Notes under the pieces: generated by a model | The model's database searches: none | What the model saw: the letters and a program-made list of their open reading frames with translations, nothing else | What the model was told of the DNA's origin: nothing | Program-made: the position numbers and the translations under genes | DNA from: Flavobacterium channae | GTDB lineage: Bacteria > Bacteroidota > Bacteroidia > Flavobacteriales > Flavobacteriaceae | DNA length: 64,000 nucleotides | Assembly: GCF_021172165.1 (NCBI RefSeq) | Contig: NZ_CP089096.1 | Location: forward strand, 1,240,001 to 1,304,000 | Reading direction: 5' to 3' | Shown here: piece by piece, positions 42,535 through 49,715 of the stretch | Layout of the letters: the number at the start of each line of letters is the position of its first letter | How positions within the stretch are numbered: position 1 is the stretch's first letter

Positions 42535-43779
42535 TTAACCTCTTCCGTTACCTCTGGAACCAGATCCTCTTGACTCTGAATTGCCTCGCGGTGCGCTACT
42601 TCTTGATTGTGAGCTTCCTCTTGATGCACTTCCTCTTGCTTCTGAGTTACTTCTATTTCTGTTGTTATTTACAGTTGCATTTCTTTCTCTTGATGAATTG
42701 CCTCTGTTTTCAGTATATTGTCTATTTCCATTTGAACGCGAACCTTCATTTCTTGTTCTAGTTTCAGTTGCAACTCTTGTTCTAGAATTTCCTCTTGTAC
42801 CTTCAGCTCTAGTTCTGTTTTCAGTTGTTACTCTTGTACCAGAGTTACCTCTTGAACCTTCAGTTCTAGTTCTGTTCTCTGTAGTTGCTCTTGTTCCAGA
42901 ATTTCCTCTTGTACCTTCAGTTCTTGTTCTTGTAGGTGTAGAAGTTGCTCTTGTTTCTCTATTTCCACGGGTTCCGTTAGTAGCCGTTCTTGTACCATTT
43001 CCATTTATTTCATTTCTACCTCTTGGCGAACGAACATTTCGGTTATTGTCTAACTCATGACGGTTGCTATAACCTGAGTGACGATGAGCAAAAGAACGAT
43101 TTGGATATCTTAATTCGTAACCATTTCCTCTTCTTCCATAATAGTGGTTGTAAACTGTAGCACATCTTCTGTGAGTTACATAATGATAACTGTGACCAAA
43201 GTTGATATGAACATGAATATGGTTTCTATATCTGAAAATTGGGAATGGATTCCAGTAGTAGTAATAACTTGGATAATAACCCCAATACCAAGAAGAATAG
43301 TACGGACGATAATTTCCTACCCAAAATGAAGCATAAATTACCGGTGTGTGTACATAAACTGGTTCATAAATATAGTTTGTACCATACATATAAACATCTC
43401 CTACAACTTGAACTTGAACATTATTATTTCTGTCTTTTTCAACCTCAATAGTTGCAACGTCTTGATACACATCTTTATCCAATACAGCTTGAACAACAAC
43501 AATGTGCACATTACCTTCAACAGTTTCGATAACTCTTAAATAATCTACATAATTATCATTATTAAGGTCCAAATTCGAAATTTGAGTTTTAGGATCATTT
43601 AATCGTCTTTCAAAATCTTCTAAATCAGAAGCATCTCCAAAAACAGTCGCTACTGCTCTTAAATCTAAATTATCACTTATGTCTGAATTTTTTGCAGTAA
43701 CTGTAGTTTTATCTTGTGCAAAAATTGAACTTATCGTCATTGTAGCCAGTAAGCTCAGATGTATCAATTTCGTTTTCAT
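42535..43779 (-). CDS. Exported protein with Tyr-rich core and Arg/Gly/Asn repeat tail
   Basis: A 414-residue protein with signal peptide ending near ISSIFAQ. Residues 40-130 form an ordered domain (VFGDASDLEDFERRL, LDLNNDNYVDYLRVIE, which has an EF-hand-like DxNxDxxxD loop). Residues 140-215 are rich in Tyr, Trp and His. From about 240 to the end there are near-identical 19-20 residue units such as TRTEGTRGNSGTRATTENR, followed by Ser/Arg/Gly-rich sequence. The tail is strongly basic and could bind nucleic acid or polysaccharide; no family function is known to me. Confidence 0.65.
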   Translation of the reverse strand: MKTKLIHLSLLATMTISSIFAQDKTTVTAKNSDISDNLDLRAVATVFGDASDLEDFERRLNDPKTQISNLDLNNDNYVDYLRVIETVEGNVHIVVVQAVLDKDVYQDVATIEVEKDRNNNVQVQVVGDVYMYGTNYIYEPVYVHTPVIYASFWVGNYRPYYSSWYWGYYPSYYYYWNPFPIFRYRNHIHVHINFGHSYHYVTHRRCATVYNHYYGRRGNGYELRYPNRSFAHRHSGYSNRHELDNNRNVRSPRGRNEINGNGTRTATNGTRGNRETRATSTPTRTRTEGTRGNSGTRATTENRTRTEGSRGNSGTRVTTENRTRAEGTRGNSRTRVATETRTRNEGSRSNGNRQYTENRGNSSRERNATVNNNRNRSNSEARGSASRGSSQSRSSAPRGNSESRGSGSRGNGRG

Positions 43780-43917
43780 AATAATATCGTTTAAAGTTCT
43801 TATTTAAATCTTTGTAATTGTATAACCAATTACTGTGCCAAAAAATATTTTTAATTTTAAATAATTGATAATCAATATTTTAAAAAGTACATTTTCACCT
43901 TAAAAACAATTGAATTA

Positions 43918-43925
43918 TATTTGAG
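43918..43925 (+). promoter_or_regulatory. Putative -7 box before a YCF48-like gene
   Basis: TATATTTG lies 15 bases before the ATG at 43941. A TTTT stretch near the -33 position is weak, and the leader would be very short. Confidence 0.4.
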
Positions 43926-43940
43926 AATAAATCCATTTGC

Positions 43941-44975
43941 ATGAAAAAAATAGTTTTTTTGTTATTCTTTTTTAGTTTAACTGTAATATCTCAAACGAAA
44001 AATAAATCAATAAATTTTACTTTTAAGGTTTTATTTGAAACCCAAATGAGTTGTAGAGCAATTTATATTGATCAAGATAGAATTTGGTTAGGGATGAATA
44101 AAGGACGTTTTGGGTTTTATGATAAGAAAAAAGATTCAACTACAATTCAGGAAGTAGCATTGGTTTCTAATGAAACGGAATTTAGAAGTATTGCAGGCAC
44201 AAAAGAAGCTGTTTTTATTTTGAGTGTTGGTAATCCAGCAATGCTGATTAAAATTGACAAAAAAACCTTAAAACAAACTGTAGTTTACAAAGAAGAAAAT
44301 GAAAAAGTATTTTATGATAGCATGCATTTTGTTGATGAAATGAATGGTTTTGCTGTGGGTGATCCAACCGATAGTTGTTTGTCGTTTATTAAAACAACCG
44401 ATGGTGGAAATTCTTGGCAAAAAGTAAATTGTGATGTTTTACCAAAAGTAGAAGAAGGCGAAGCTGCTTTTGCGGCTAGTAATTCAAATTTGATAGTAAA
44501 AGATAAAACCATTTTTTTAGTTTCTGGCGGAAAGAAATCTCGTGTTTTTGTTTCTAAGGATTTTGGATTGACTTGGAAAGTTTACAATACACCAATTGTT
44601 CAAGGAGCAACGATGACTGGAATTTTTACAGCAGATTTTTATTCGAAAAAATGTGGTTTGGTAGCTGGTGGCGATTATGAAAAACAAGACCAAAATTGGA
44701 GTAATAAAGCCATTACTTCAGATGGTGGTAAAACATGGAAATTAGTTGGCGAAAAACAAGGTTCTGGTTATACATCATGTGTTAAGTATGTTCCAAACTC
44801 TAAAGGAAAAAAGATAATTTCAGTAGGAGGAACGGGTGTTTTTTATTCGAATGACAAAGGAAATTCTTGGCAAAAGATTTCAGATGAAACAACTTTTTTT
44901 GCAATACAATTTGAATCAGAAAAAGTGTTTTATGCAACAGGAAAAAATAAGTTAGTTCGTTTTGAAATACAATAA
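43941..44975 (+). CDS. Exported YCF48/BNR-repeat beta-propeller protein
   Basis: A 344-residue protein with a signal peptide (LLFFFSLTVISQ). The rest is made of beta-propeller units with BNR or YCF48-type Asp-box motifs: TTDGGNSWQKV near 152-162, SKDFGLTWKVY near 206-216, TSDGGKTWKLV near 256-266 and SNDKGNSWQKI near 304-314. Such proteins are often annotated as oxidoreductases or photosystem-assembly-like in flavobacteria, without proof. No catalytic site is evident. Its terminator is shared with the next convergent gene. Confidence 0.75.
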   Translation: MKKIVFLLFFFSLTVISQTKNKSINFTFKVLFETQMSCRAIYIDQDRIWLGMNKGRFGFYDKKKDSTTIQEVALVSNETEFRSIAGTKEAVFILSVGNPAMLIKIDKKTLKQTVVYKEENEKVFYDSMHFVDEMNGFAVGDPTDSCLSFIKTTDGGNSWQKVNCDVLPKVEEGEAAFAASNSNLIVKDKTIFLVSGGKKSRVFVSKDFGLTWKVYNTPIVQGATMTGIFTADFYSKKCGLVAGGDYEKQDQNWSNKAITSDGGKTWKLVGEKQGSGYTSCVKYVPNSKGKKIISVGGTGVFYSNDKGNSWQKISDETTFFAIQFESEKVFYATGKNKLVRFEIQ

Positions 44976-45003
44976 AAAAAGCACTCAATCGAGTGCTTTT
45001 TTT
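44974..45003. terminator. Bidirectional terminator
   Basis: AAAAAAAGCACTC pairs perfectly with GAGTGCTTTTTTT around AATC, between convergent genes. Confidence 0.85.
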
Positions 45004-45454
45004 AATTTTCTTTTCTCTTTTCTCTGATTTGTTTTATCAATTCTCTGTTAAAATCTTCTTCAGTTTTTTTGAGTTTGATAATTTTTTTAGCGCTAATTAC
45101 ATTCTGTAAATCTTTGATGAATTTTTTACGAAGATTGTACAAACTTTCTTCAATTTTCTCCATTTGAACTAATAATGCTGAAGCTTCTTTTTCGCTTAAT
45201 TTTTCAACGTTTCCTGGTTTAAAACGATCTAAAATTGCTTTCATCTTTTCATAACGTAGTTCAGCTTGCTCATCATCGAAAGCATTATAAATAGGCCAAA
45301 ATTTCTGTGCTTCTTCAGTTGTTAATTCAAGTTTTTCAGTGATGTAAGCAACTTTTAAAGCTTTTACTTTTTCTCTTTTTTCTTTGTGATTTTGTGAGAA
45401 AGAAAAAGCGGAAATCAAAAGGAATATAATTGGAATTATTATTTTCGTTTTCAT
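45002..45454 (-). CDS. Spy/CpxP-like helical exported protein of the sigma cluster
   Basis: A 150-residue protein with signal peptide ending near SAFSFSQ. The mature part is long charged helices: KREKVKALKVAYITEKLELT near 25-44, then EEAQKFWPIYNAFDDEQAEL, and a final Lys-rich helix. The LELTTEEAQKFWPIYN pattern recalls Spy/CpxP-type periplasmic proteins. It lies third in an ECF sigma, anti-sigma-like, exported-helical-protein row with short gaps, so it probably belongs to that envelope-stress circuit. Confidence 0.7.
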   Translation of the reverse strand: MKTKIIIPIIFLLISAFSFSQNHKEKREKVKALKVAYITEKLELTTEEAQKFWPIYNAFDDEQAELRYEKMKAILDRFKPGNVEKLSEKEASALLVQMEKIEESLYNLRKKFIKDLQNVISAKKIIKLKKTEEDFNRELIKQIREKRKEN

Positions 45455-45465
45455 AATTGTATGTA

Positions 45466-45885
45466 TTATTCGTTAATGTAATAATCTAAATTTTCTGATT
45501 CTGAAAGATAATCATCTATAGCTTCTGTGTTATTATCGTTTAAAGATAAATTGTTTTCAAGTGCAACTAAATCTTCTTCTGTTAAATGTTTAGACAATTC
45601 AGTAATTCCGATGCGTTGTTGCACCAAATAATTTTCAATGGCAGTAGCATCTAATTTACTCTCATTCGCCATGTTAAAATAAACCGGTATAGCTATAGCA
45701 ATTAAAAATACTGCCGCAATAGCACTCATCCAAACTTGCTTTCTATAAAACAATGAAACAACTTTTGTTTCTTTTCTATCAGCAATTTCTTCCATCATTT
45801 TAGCTTCGAATTGCTCAAAGTAATTTTCCGGAATTTGGAATCCTGGTTTAATTTTTTCGTTATTTTCTAAATCAAATGGTTTCAT
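45466..45885 (-). CDS. Membrane protein, probable anti-sigma factor
   Basis: A 139-residue protein. A soluble N-terminal part (about 1-48, KIKPGFQIPENYFEQFEAKMMEE-like) is followed by one transmembrane helix near 52-70 (VWMSAIAAVFLIAIAIPVYF) and an acidic outer part rich in Glu and Asn. No zinc-binding anti-sigma motif is seen. Its place directly downstream of an ECF sigma gene in the same orientation makes an anti-sigma role likely. The helical exported protein follows after 11 bp. Confidence 0.65.
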   Translation of the reverse strand: MKPFDLENNEKIKPGFQIPENYFEQFEAKMMEEIADRKETKVVSLFYRKQVWMSAIAAVFLIAIAIPVYFNMANESKLDATAIENYLVQQRIGITELSKHLTEEDLVALENNLSLNDNNTEAIDDYLSESENLDYYINE

Positions 45886-45915
45886 GTATATAAGACAAAA
45901 ATAGTTTTAAAAGGT

Positions 45916-46467
45916 TTAATTGGTATTTAAAAATTCTTCGATTTTCTTAGCCGCTATATGATAACTTGCTTTTAATGCACCTACTGAAGTATTCAGGATT
46001 TCCGACATTTCTTCGTATTTTAATTCTTCAAAATATTTCATTTTAAAGACCAATTGCTGTTTCTCTGGCAACGTTGCAATGGCTTTGTGTAATTTTATTT
46101 GAATTTCATCGCCATCAAAATACACATCGCTTTCTAGTTTGTTTATTGCTTTTTGTTGTACTTCTTCGCTCGAAATTCCTTGCTTTTTGGCTCGTTGTTG
46201 TATAAAAGTAATAGCTTCGTTTGTTGCAATTCGATACATCCAAGAATACAATTTGCTATCGCCTTTAAAGTTTTTTAAGTTAGAGAAGACTTTAAAAAAA
46301 GTGTTTTGAAGTACATCATCAGCATCATCATGATTCAAAACCATATTACGAATGTGATAATACAAAGGTTTCTGATACAATTGCAAAAGCTTCCGAAACG
46401 CTTCATTTTGCGTTTTTGGATTTATTAATTCGGAAATGAATGCTTTTTCGTCTTGCAAAATGTACAT
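45916..46467 (-). CDS. ECF-type RNA polymerase sigma factor
   Basis: A 183-residue sigma-70 family protein of the ECF class; the start is set at ATG 46467 since the nine residues from 46494 add nothing conserved. Region 2 is visible as LVLNHDDADDVLQNTFFKVF near 45-65 with LYSWMYRIATNEAITFIQQR near 73-92. Region 4 is IATLPEKQQLVFKMKYFEELKYEEMSEIL (about 130-160), then GALKASYHIAAKKIEEFL. It is probably controlled by the membrane protein encoded next. The regulon cannot be read from this window. Confidence 0.9.
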   Translation of the reverse strand: MYILQDEKAFISELINPKTQNEAFRKLLQLYQKPLYYHIRNMVLNHDDADDVLQNTFFKVFSNLKNFKGDSKLYSWMYRIATNEAITFIQQRAKKQGISSEEVQQKAINKLESDVYFDGDEIQIKLHKAIATLPEKQQLVFKMKYFEELKYEEMSEILNTSVGALKASYHIAAKKIEEFLNTN

Positions 46468-46544
46468 TTTGATTGTAAGACTAAAGATATTCAAAAAGGT
46501 TTAATTTTAATTTTTGTTTTGGTAAAAAAACAACAATCCCTTTG

Positions 46545-46552
46545 TAACTTTG
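46545..46552 (+). promoter_or_regulatory. Putative -7 box of pdxH
   Basis: TAACTTTG lies 25 bases before the pdxH ATG. A TTTG further upstream (46518-46521) has 23-base spacing, longer than usual. Confidence 0.4.
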
Positions 46553-46577
46553 TAGGATAGAAAAGCAATTTGAAACA

Positions 46578-47222
46578 ATGAAAGATTTAAGTAATTATAG
46601 AAAGTCTTACGAAAAAAGCGAATTATTAGAAAATCAGTTACCTGAAGATCCTATTAATTTGTTTCACAAATGGTTTTATGAAGCCGAAGATTTAAATGCT
46701 GCTGACGAAGTTAATGCTATGACAGTTAGTACAATAGGGTTAGACGGTTTCCCAAAATCGCGTGTGGTTTTGCTTAAAAAATTTAATGAAGAAGGTTTTA
46801 TTTTTTATACCAATTATAATTCTGAAAAAGGAAAAGCGATTATAAACAATCCTCATGTTTGTTTGTCTTTCTTTTGGCCAACAGTTGAACGTCAGATTAT
46901 TATAAAAGGAATTGCTGAGAAAACACCAGAAAATATTTCAGATAATTATTTTGCATCTCGACCAGATGGAAGCAAGCTTGGTGCGATAGTTTCGCCACAG
47001 AGTGAAGTTATTCCTAATCGTGAATTTTTAGAAAACAATTTAAAACAATTGGAAAAAGAGTGGGAGGGAAAAGAAATTTTGCGTCCGGCTCATTGGGGCG
47101 GGTTTTTAGTTCGCCCGGTAGAAGTAGAATTTTGGCAAGGTCGTCCTAACCGATTACACGATAGAATTCGTTATAAAATTCAAGACAACTTTGAATGGAA
47201 AATAGAACGATTATCGCCTTGA
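46578..47222 (+). CDS. pdxH: Pyridoxamine 5'-phosphate oxidase
   Basis: An FMN enzyme that makes pyridoxal 5'-phosphate, acting in the cytoplasm as a dimer. The 214 residues match PdxH. Conserved parts are NAMTVSTIGLDGFPKSRVVLL near 45-65 for FMN binding, FIFYTNYNSEKGKAI near 72-86, and CLSFFWPTVERQIIIKG near 95-111. The C-terminal signature is EFWQGRPNRLHDRIRY near 190-205, with the substrate-binding Arg and His residues. It ends in a hairpin terminator. Confidence 0.95.
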   Translation: MKDLSNYRKSYEKSELLENQLPEDPINLFHKWFYEAEDLNAADEVNAMTVSTIGLDGFPKSRVVLLKKFNEEGFIFYTNYNSEKGKAIINNPHVCLSFFWPTVERQIIIKGIAEKTPENISDNYFASRPDGSKLGAIVSPQSEVIPNREFLENNLKQLEKEWEGKEILRPAHWGGFLVRPVEVEFWQGRPNRLHDRIRYKIQDNFEWKIERLSP

Positions 47223-47249
47223 TAATCAAATAAATATAATTTTTATTAT

Positions 47250-47277
47250 AAAATCTCAAGTTTGTTAACTTGGGATT
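47250..47277 (+). terminator. pdxH terminator
   Basis: AAATCTCAAGTT pairs with AACTTGGGATTT (including T-G pairs) around TGTT and is followed by T's. Confidence 0.7.
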
Positions 47278-47360
47278 TTTTTATTTCTGTAAGTAAAGTT
47301 TTAAGTAATTGATATTCAAATGTTTAAAACGTTAAAATTTGATGTATTTCATCGATTTTT

Positions 47361-47391
47361 TTTGCAGGTTGTCGACGTTTTTGTACTTTTG
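47361..47391 (+). promoter_or_regulatory. Promoter of the CAP-domain lipoprotein gene
   Basis: TTTG at 47361-47364, exactly 19 bases, then TACTTTTG at 47384-47391. The leader to the ATG is about 70 bases and contains A-rich sequence directly before the start. Confidence 0.75.
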
Positions 47392-47465
47392 TCTTGTTAA
47401 TCAATCACTTAATCGATTTTTAGTAATTATTAACACAACAACAACTAAAAAAAAACTCTCTACTT

Positions 47466-47957
47466 ATGAAAAAATTAATGATCACTCTTTTTGCCCTAAC
47501 ATTAAGTTTATCATCTTTGACATCTTGTTCTTCTGACAGCGAATCTGTTGAAACAGTAGTTGAAGCTCCAAAAAGTTATACACATAACGCAACAGAATTA
47601 GAATTATTAGATGCTGTTAATGCATATAGAGTTTCTGTAGGTTTAACACCATTACAAATTATTGAACACATTTCATACAAATCATCAGAACACAACGATT
47701 ACATGATTTCAACACAAACTGTAACTCACGATGGTTTTGATCAAAGAAAAACAAATTTACAAGAGGTTTTAGGCGCTTACAGAGTAGGAGAAAATGTAGC
47801 TTACGCTTTCTCTACAGCACAAGCAACTGTTAACGCTTGGGTAGATAGTCCTAGTCACAAAGCGAACTTAGAAGGAGATTATACTCACTTTGGCGCTTCG
47901 ATTAAAGTTGATGATCAAGGAAAAAAATACTACACTAATATGTTTATTAAAAAGTAA
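47466..47957 (+). CDS. CAP-domain (SCP/PR1-like) lipoprotein
   Basis: A 163-residue lipoprotein with lipobox SLTSC near residues 16-20. The CAP domain follows: ELELLDAVNAYRVSVGLTPL near 42-61, SSEHNDYMISTQTVTHDGFDQR near 76-97 with its paired His/Glu residues, and GENVAYAFSTAQATVNAWVDS near 110-130, then SPSHKANLEGDYTHFG. These are the usual YkwD-type bacterial CAP motifs. The function of bacterial members is poorly known. It has a very good promoter and ends in a strong shared terminator. Confidence 0.85.
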   Translation: MKKLMITLFALTLSLSSLTSCSSDSESVETVVEAPKSYTHNATELELLDAVNAYRVSVGLTPLQIIEHISYKSSEHNDYMISTQTVTHDGFDQRKTNLQEVLGAYRVGENVAYAFSTAQATVNAWVDSPSHKANLEGDYTHFGASIKVDDQGKKYYTNMFIKK

Positions 47958-47978
47958 AATTTCATGTTTGTTTATAGG

Positions 47979-48012
47979 AAAAGCAGCTATTTTTAAAAAG
48001 TAGCTGCTTTTT
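47979..48012. terminator. Bidirectional terminator
   Basis: AAAAGCAGCTA pairs with TAGCTGCTTTT, and the loop itself can pair in part (TTTTT/AAAAA). It separates the CAP gene from a convergent membrane-protein gene. Confidence 0.8.
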
Positions 48013-48023
48013 CGTTTTTAAAA

Positions 48024-48545
48024 TTATCGTATTCCTTTTGTTTTTAATTCAGCATATACATCTTGTGTTCCGTGAATTTCTTCACCAAAAGTAATATCGA
48101 TTTCATATTCAATTCTATATTCATTTAAAACTTCATCAACTTTATCTTTTTTGTTTTTAGCAACTTGAATAGACTGTTTATAATTATTAAGAGCTCCAAA
48201 AGCTAAACCAAGTGGAGCAAGTCCAACGCCCATAATTATTAAAGGAACTGTTGAAATAACACTTTTGTTTAAAGCATATTTTCCAAGTAAATATCCACCA
48301 ACAATAACTGCTATTCCAATTATTAGAAAAACTATAAAATAGGTATATGTTAGCGTTTTTTTTCTTTTAATATTTTCATATTCTATATTTACCGATTTAA
48401 GTTTGTTTTCAAACTTTTCATTAAGTTCTATTTTAGTACAAGTTTTATTGAATTCAGGTTTTTTTTCAGTCAATGCACAAGTAGTTCCAACTTTTAAATT
48501 TATCTTTTGATTATCACATAATTCGCAGTGTCTTGCTAAATCCAT
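48024..48545 (-). CDS. Two-helix membrane protein with Cys-rich N-terminus
   Basis: A 173-residue protein. The N-terminus has four Cys: two in HCELC near residues 6-10, then TTCAL near 22-25 and NKTC near 33-36, a likely metal-binding or redox site. A charged helix spans about 40-62 and two transmembrane segments lie near 66-88 and 95-118, with a cytoplasmic C-terminal part. No family is recognised. It is next to the MscS-like gene in the same orientation with a 70-bp gap. Confidence 0.6.
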   Translation of the reverse strand: MDLARHCELCDNQKINLKVGTTCALTEKKPEFNKTCTKIELNEKFENKLKSVNIEYENIKRKKTLTYTYFIVFLIIGIAVIVGGYLLGKYALNKSVISTVPLIIMGVGLAPLGLAFGALNNYKQSIQVAKNKKDKVDEVLNEYRIEYEIDITFGEEIHGTQDVYAELKTKGIR

Positions 48546-48615
48546 AAAAGTTCAATTAGTTTTATTATTTGTTTCGTTTTTTAAATTTATCACAATGAGT
48601 AAATATTTTTAATAT

Positions 48616-49134
48616 TTATTCTTCTTGTTTACAGATTTTGATTTTGTCGCCCAATATGGTAGAACTCGGTATAATAATTTTATCGCCATTATCATCTTGT
48701 ATAATGGTTGCATTTAGGCTTATTTCAATTACTTTTCCTTTACAACCTTGAAATTCGATCCTATCGTTAATTTTAAAAGGTCGGTTTAATACTAAAAAAA
48801 TACCGCTAAATAAGTTGCTGAAAATTTGTTGGGAAGCAAATCCTAAAATTAAGGTTGTTGCACCAGCTCCGGCAAGTAATGAATGTGCAAATGTTCTTGT
48901 AATAGGTAGCGTTAATAATGCCCATCCAAAGCCAAAAAAGTAAACAATGGTTACAATTAAATGTTTTAAAAAGATAAAACTGGTAATGTCTACTTGGTGA
49001 CCTTTTGTTTTTTCGCTTATTAATCGTTGCAAATATTTGCCAAGTAAAAGCGCAACCAAAATGGTTAATCCAATAATTATAAAAAATAGGATTAATGATT
49101 CGGAATCAGAAAATAGTATTTTTAGTTTTTTCAT
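48616..49134 (-). CDS. Short MscS-family mechanosensitive channel protein
   Basis: A 172-residue protein. Transmembrane segments lie near 12-33, 55-75 and 80-105. The last is the pore helix with its Gly/Ala pattern, SLLAGAGATTLILGFASQQ near 84-102. The following beta domain begins PFKINDRIEFQGCKGKVIEI near 120-140 and ends after IIIPSSTILGDKI. The larger C-terminal alpha/beta domain of E. coli MscS is missing, so this is a minimal form or a C-terminally shortened one. It probably guards against osmotic down-shock. Confidence 0.8.
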   Translation of the reverse strand: MKKLKILFSDSESLILFFIIIGLTILVALLLGKYLQRLISEKTKGHQVDITSFIFLKHLIVTIVYFFGFGWALLTLPITRTFAHSLLAGAGATTLILGFASQQIFSNLFSGIFLVLNRPFKINDRIEFQGCKGKVIEISLNATIIQDDNGDKIIIPSSTILGDKIKICKQEE

Positions 49135-49145
49135 GATGCTGATAT

Positions 49146-49585
49146 TTACTCTTTTGTTTCAATTACTTGTCTAAATATAAAACTGTCTTTTACCAATACA
49201 GTATCTCTAATAGTTCTATTTGTTTTTGCGTTTATTCTTTCTCTAATAATTAATTTGCTTCCATCTTCATTTAATTTTAAAACTGAAACATCTTTCGGTT
49301 TAGTTGTTGTATCAATAGGATAAATTTCAGCACATGAATTAATAAAAAAATCATAAATAATATGACACCTAATAGTATTGTTAAAGATTTTGTTGCTTTA
49401 AATAAAATAGGAATACATATAATAAAACCTGAAAAAGCAAAATAACCAAGAACTCTGTTTGCAATTGTTAAGTTACCATTTACAAAGGTTAATTTAGGAA
49501 AAAAATAACCAACTAAAATTTCAGTTAGTAATATAAAACCTAAAATGATTGAAATAATTAAGATTGTTGTTCTTTTTTGTTTCAT
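49146..49585 (-). pseudogene. Membrane protein gene with an apparent one-base frameshift
   Basis: The first frame starts at ATG 49585, shows three or four transmembrane helices over about 80 residues and runs to a stop at 49277. At a run of seven A's on the plus strand (49344-49350) adding one base would carry the frame on as INSCAEIYPIDTTTKPKD, and it continues open to a stop at 49146-49148. The downstream frame has normal coding character and ends just before the MscS start. It is a sequencing error, a real mutation, or a slippery homopolymer. The function is unknown. Confidence 0.55.
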
Positions 49586-49648
49586 TTTGGCTACTTACAA
49601 AGAGTTAAGAGTTTATTTATTCAAATATATACAACTTTTATTACATAA

Positions 49649-49683
49649 AAAAAGCAGTTATCGCTATTCAAATAACTGCTTTT
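49649..49683 (-). terminator. Terminator of the OmpA-like gene
   Basis: AAAAAGCAGTTAT pairs with ATAACTGCTTTT around a 10-base loop; T's follow on the minus strand. It lies about 35 bp after the stop at 49716. Confidence 0.8.
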
Positions 49684-49715
49684 CTGAAAAAAAAATGTAT
49701 AGATATGTGTGTAGG

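Noticed and set aside
42581..43060. Plus-strand frame of 159 codons opposite the RGN-repeat gene
   Set aside because: It is the antisense shadow of the repeats, with Leu/Val runs that follow from Arg/Gly/Asn codons; it has no own start context.
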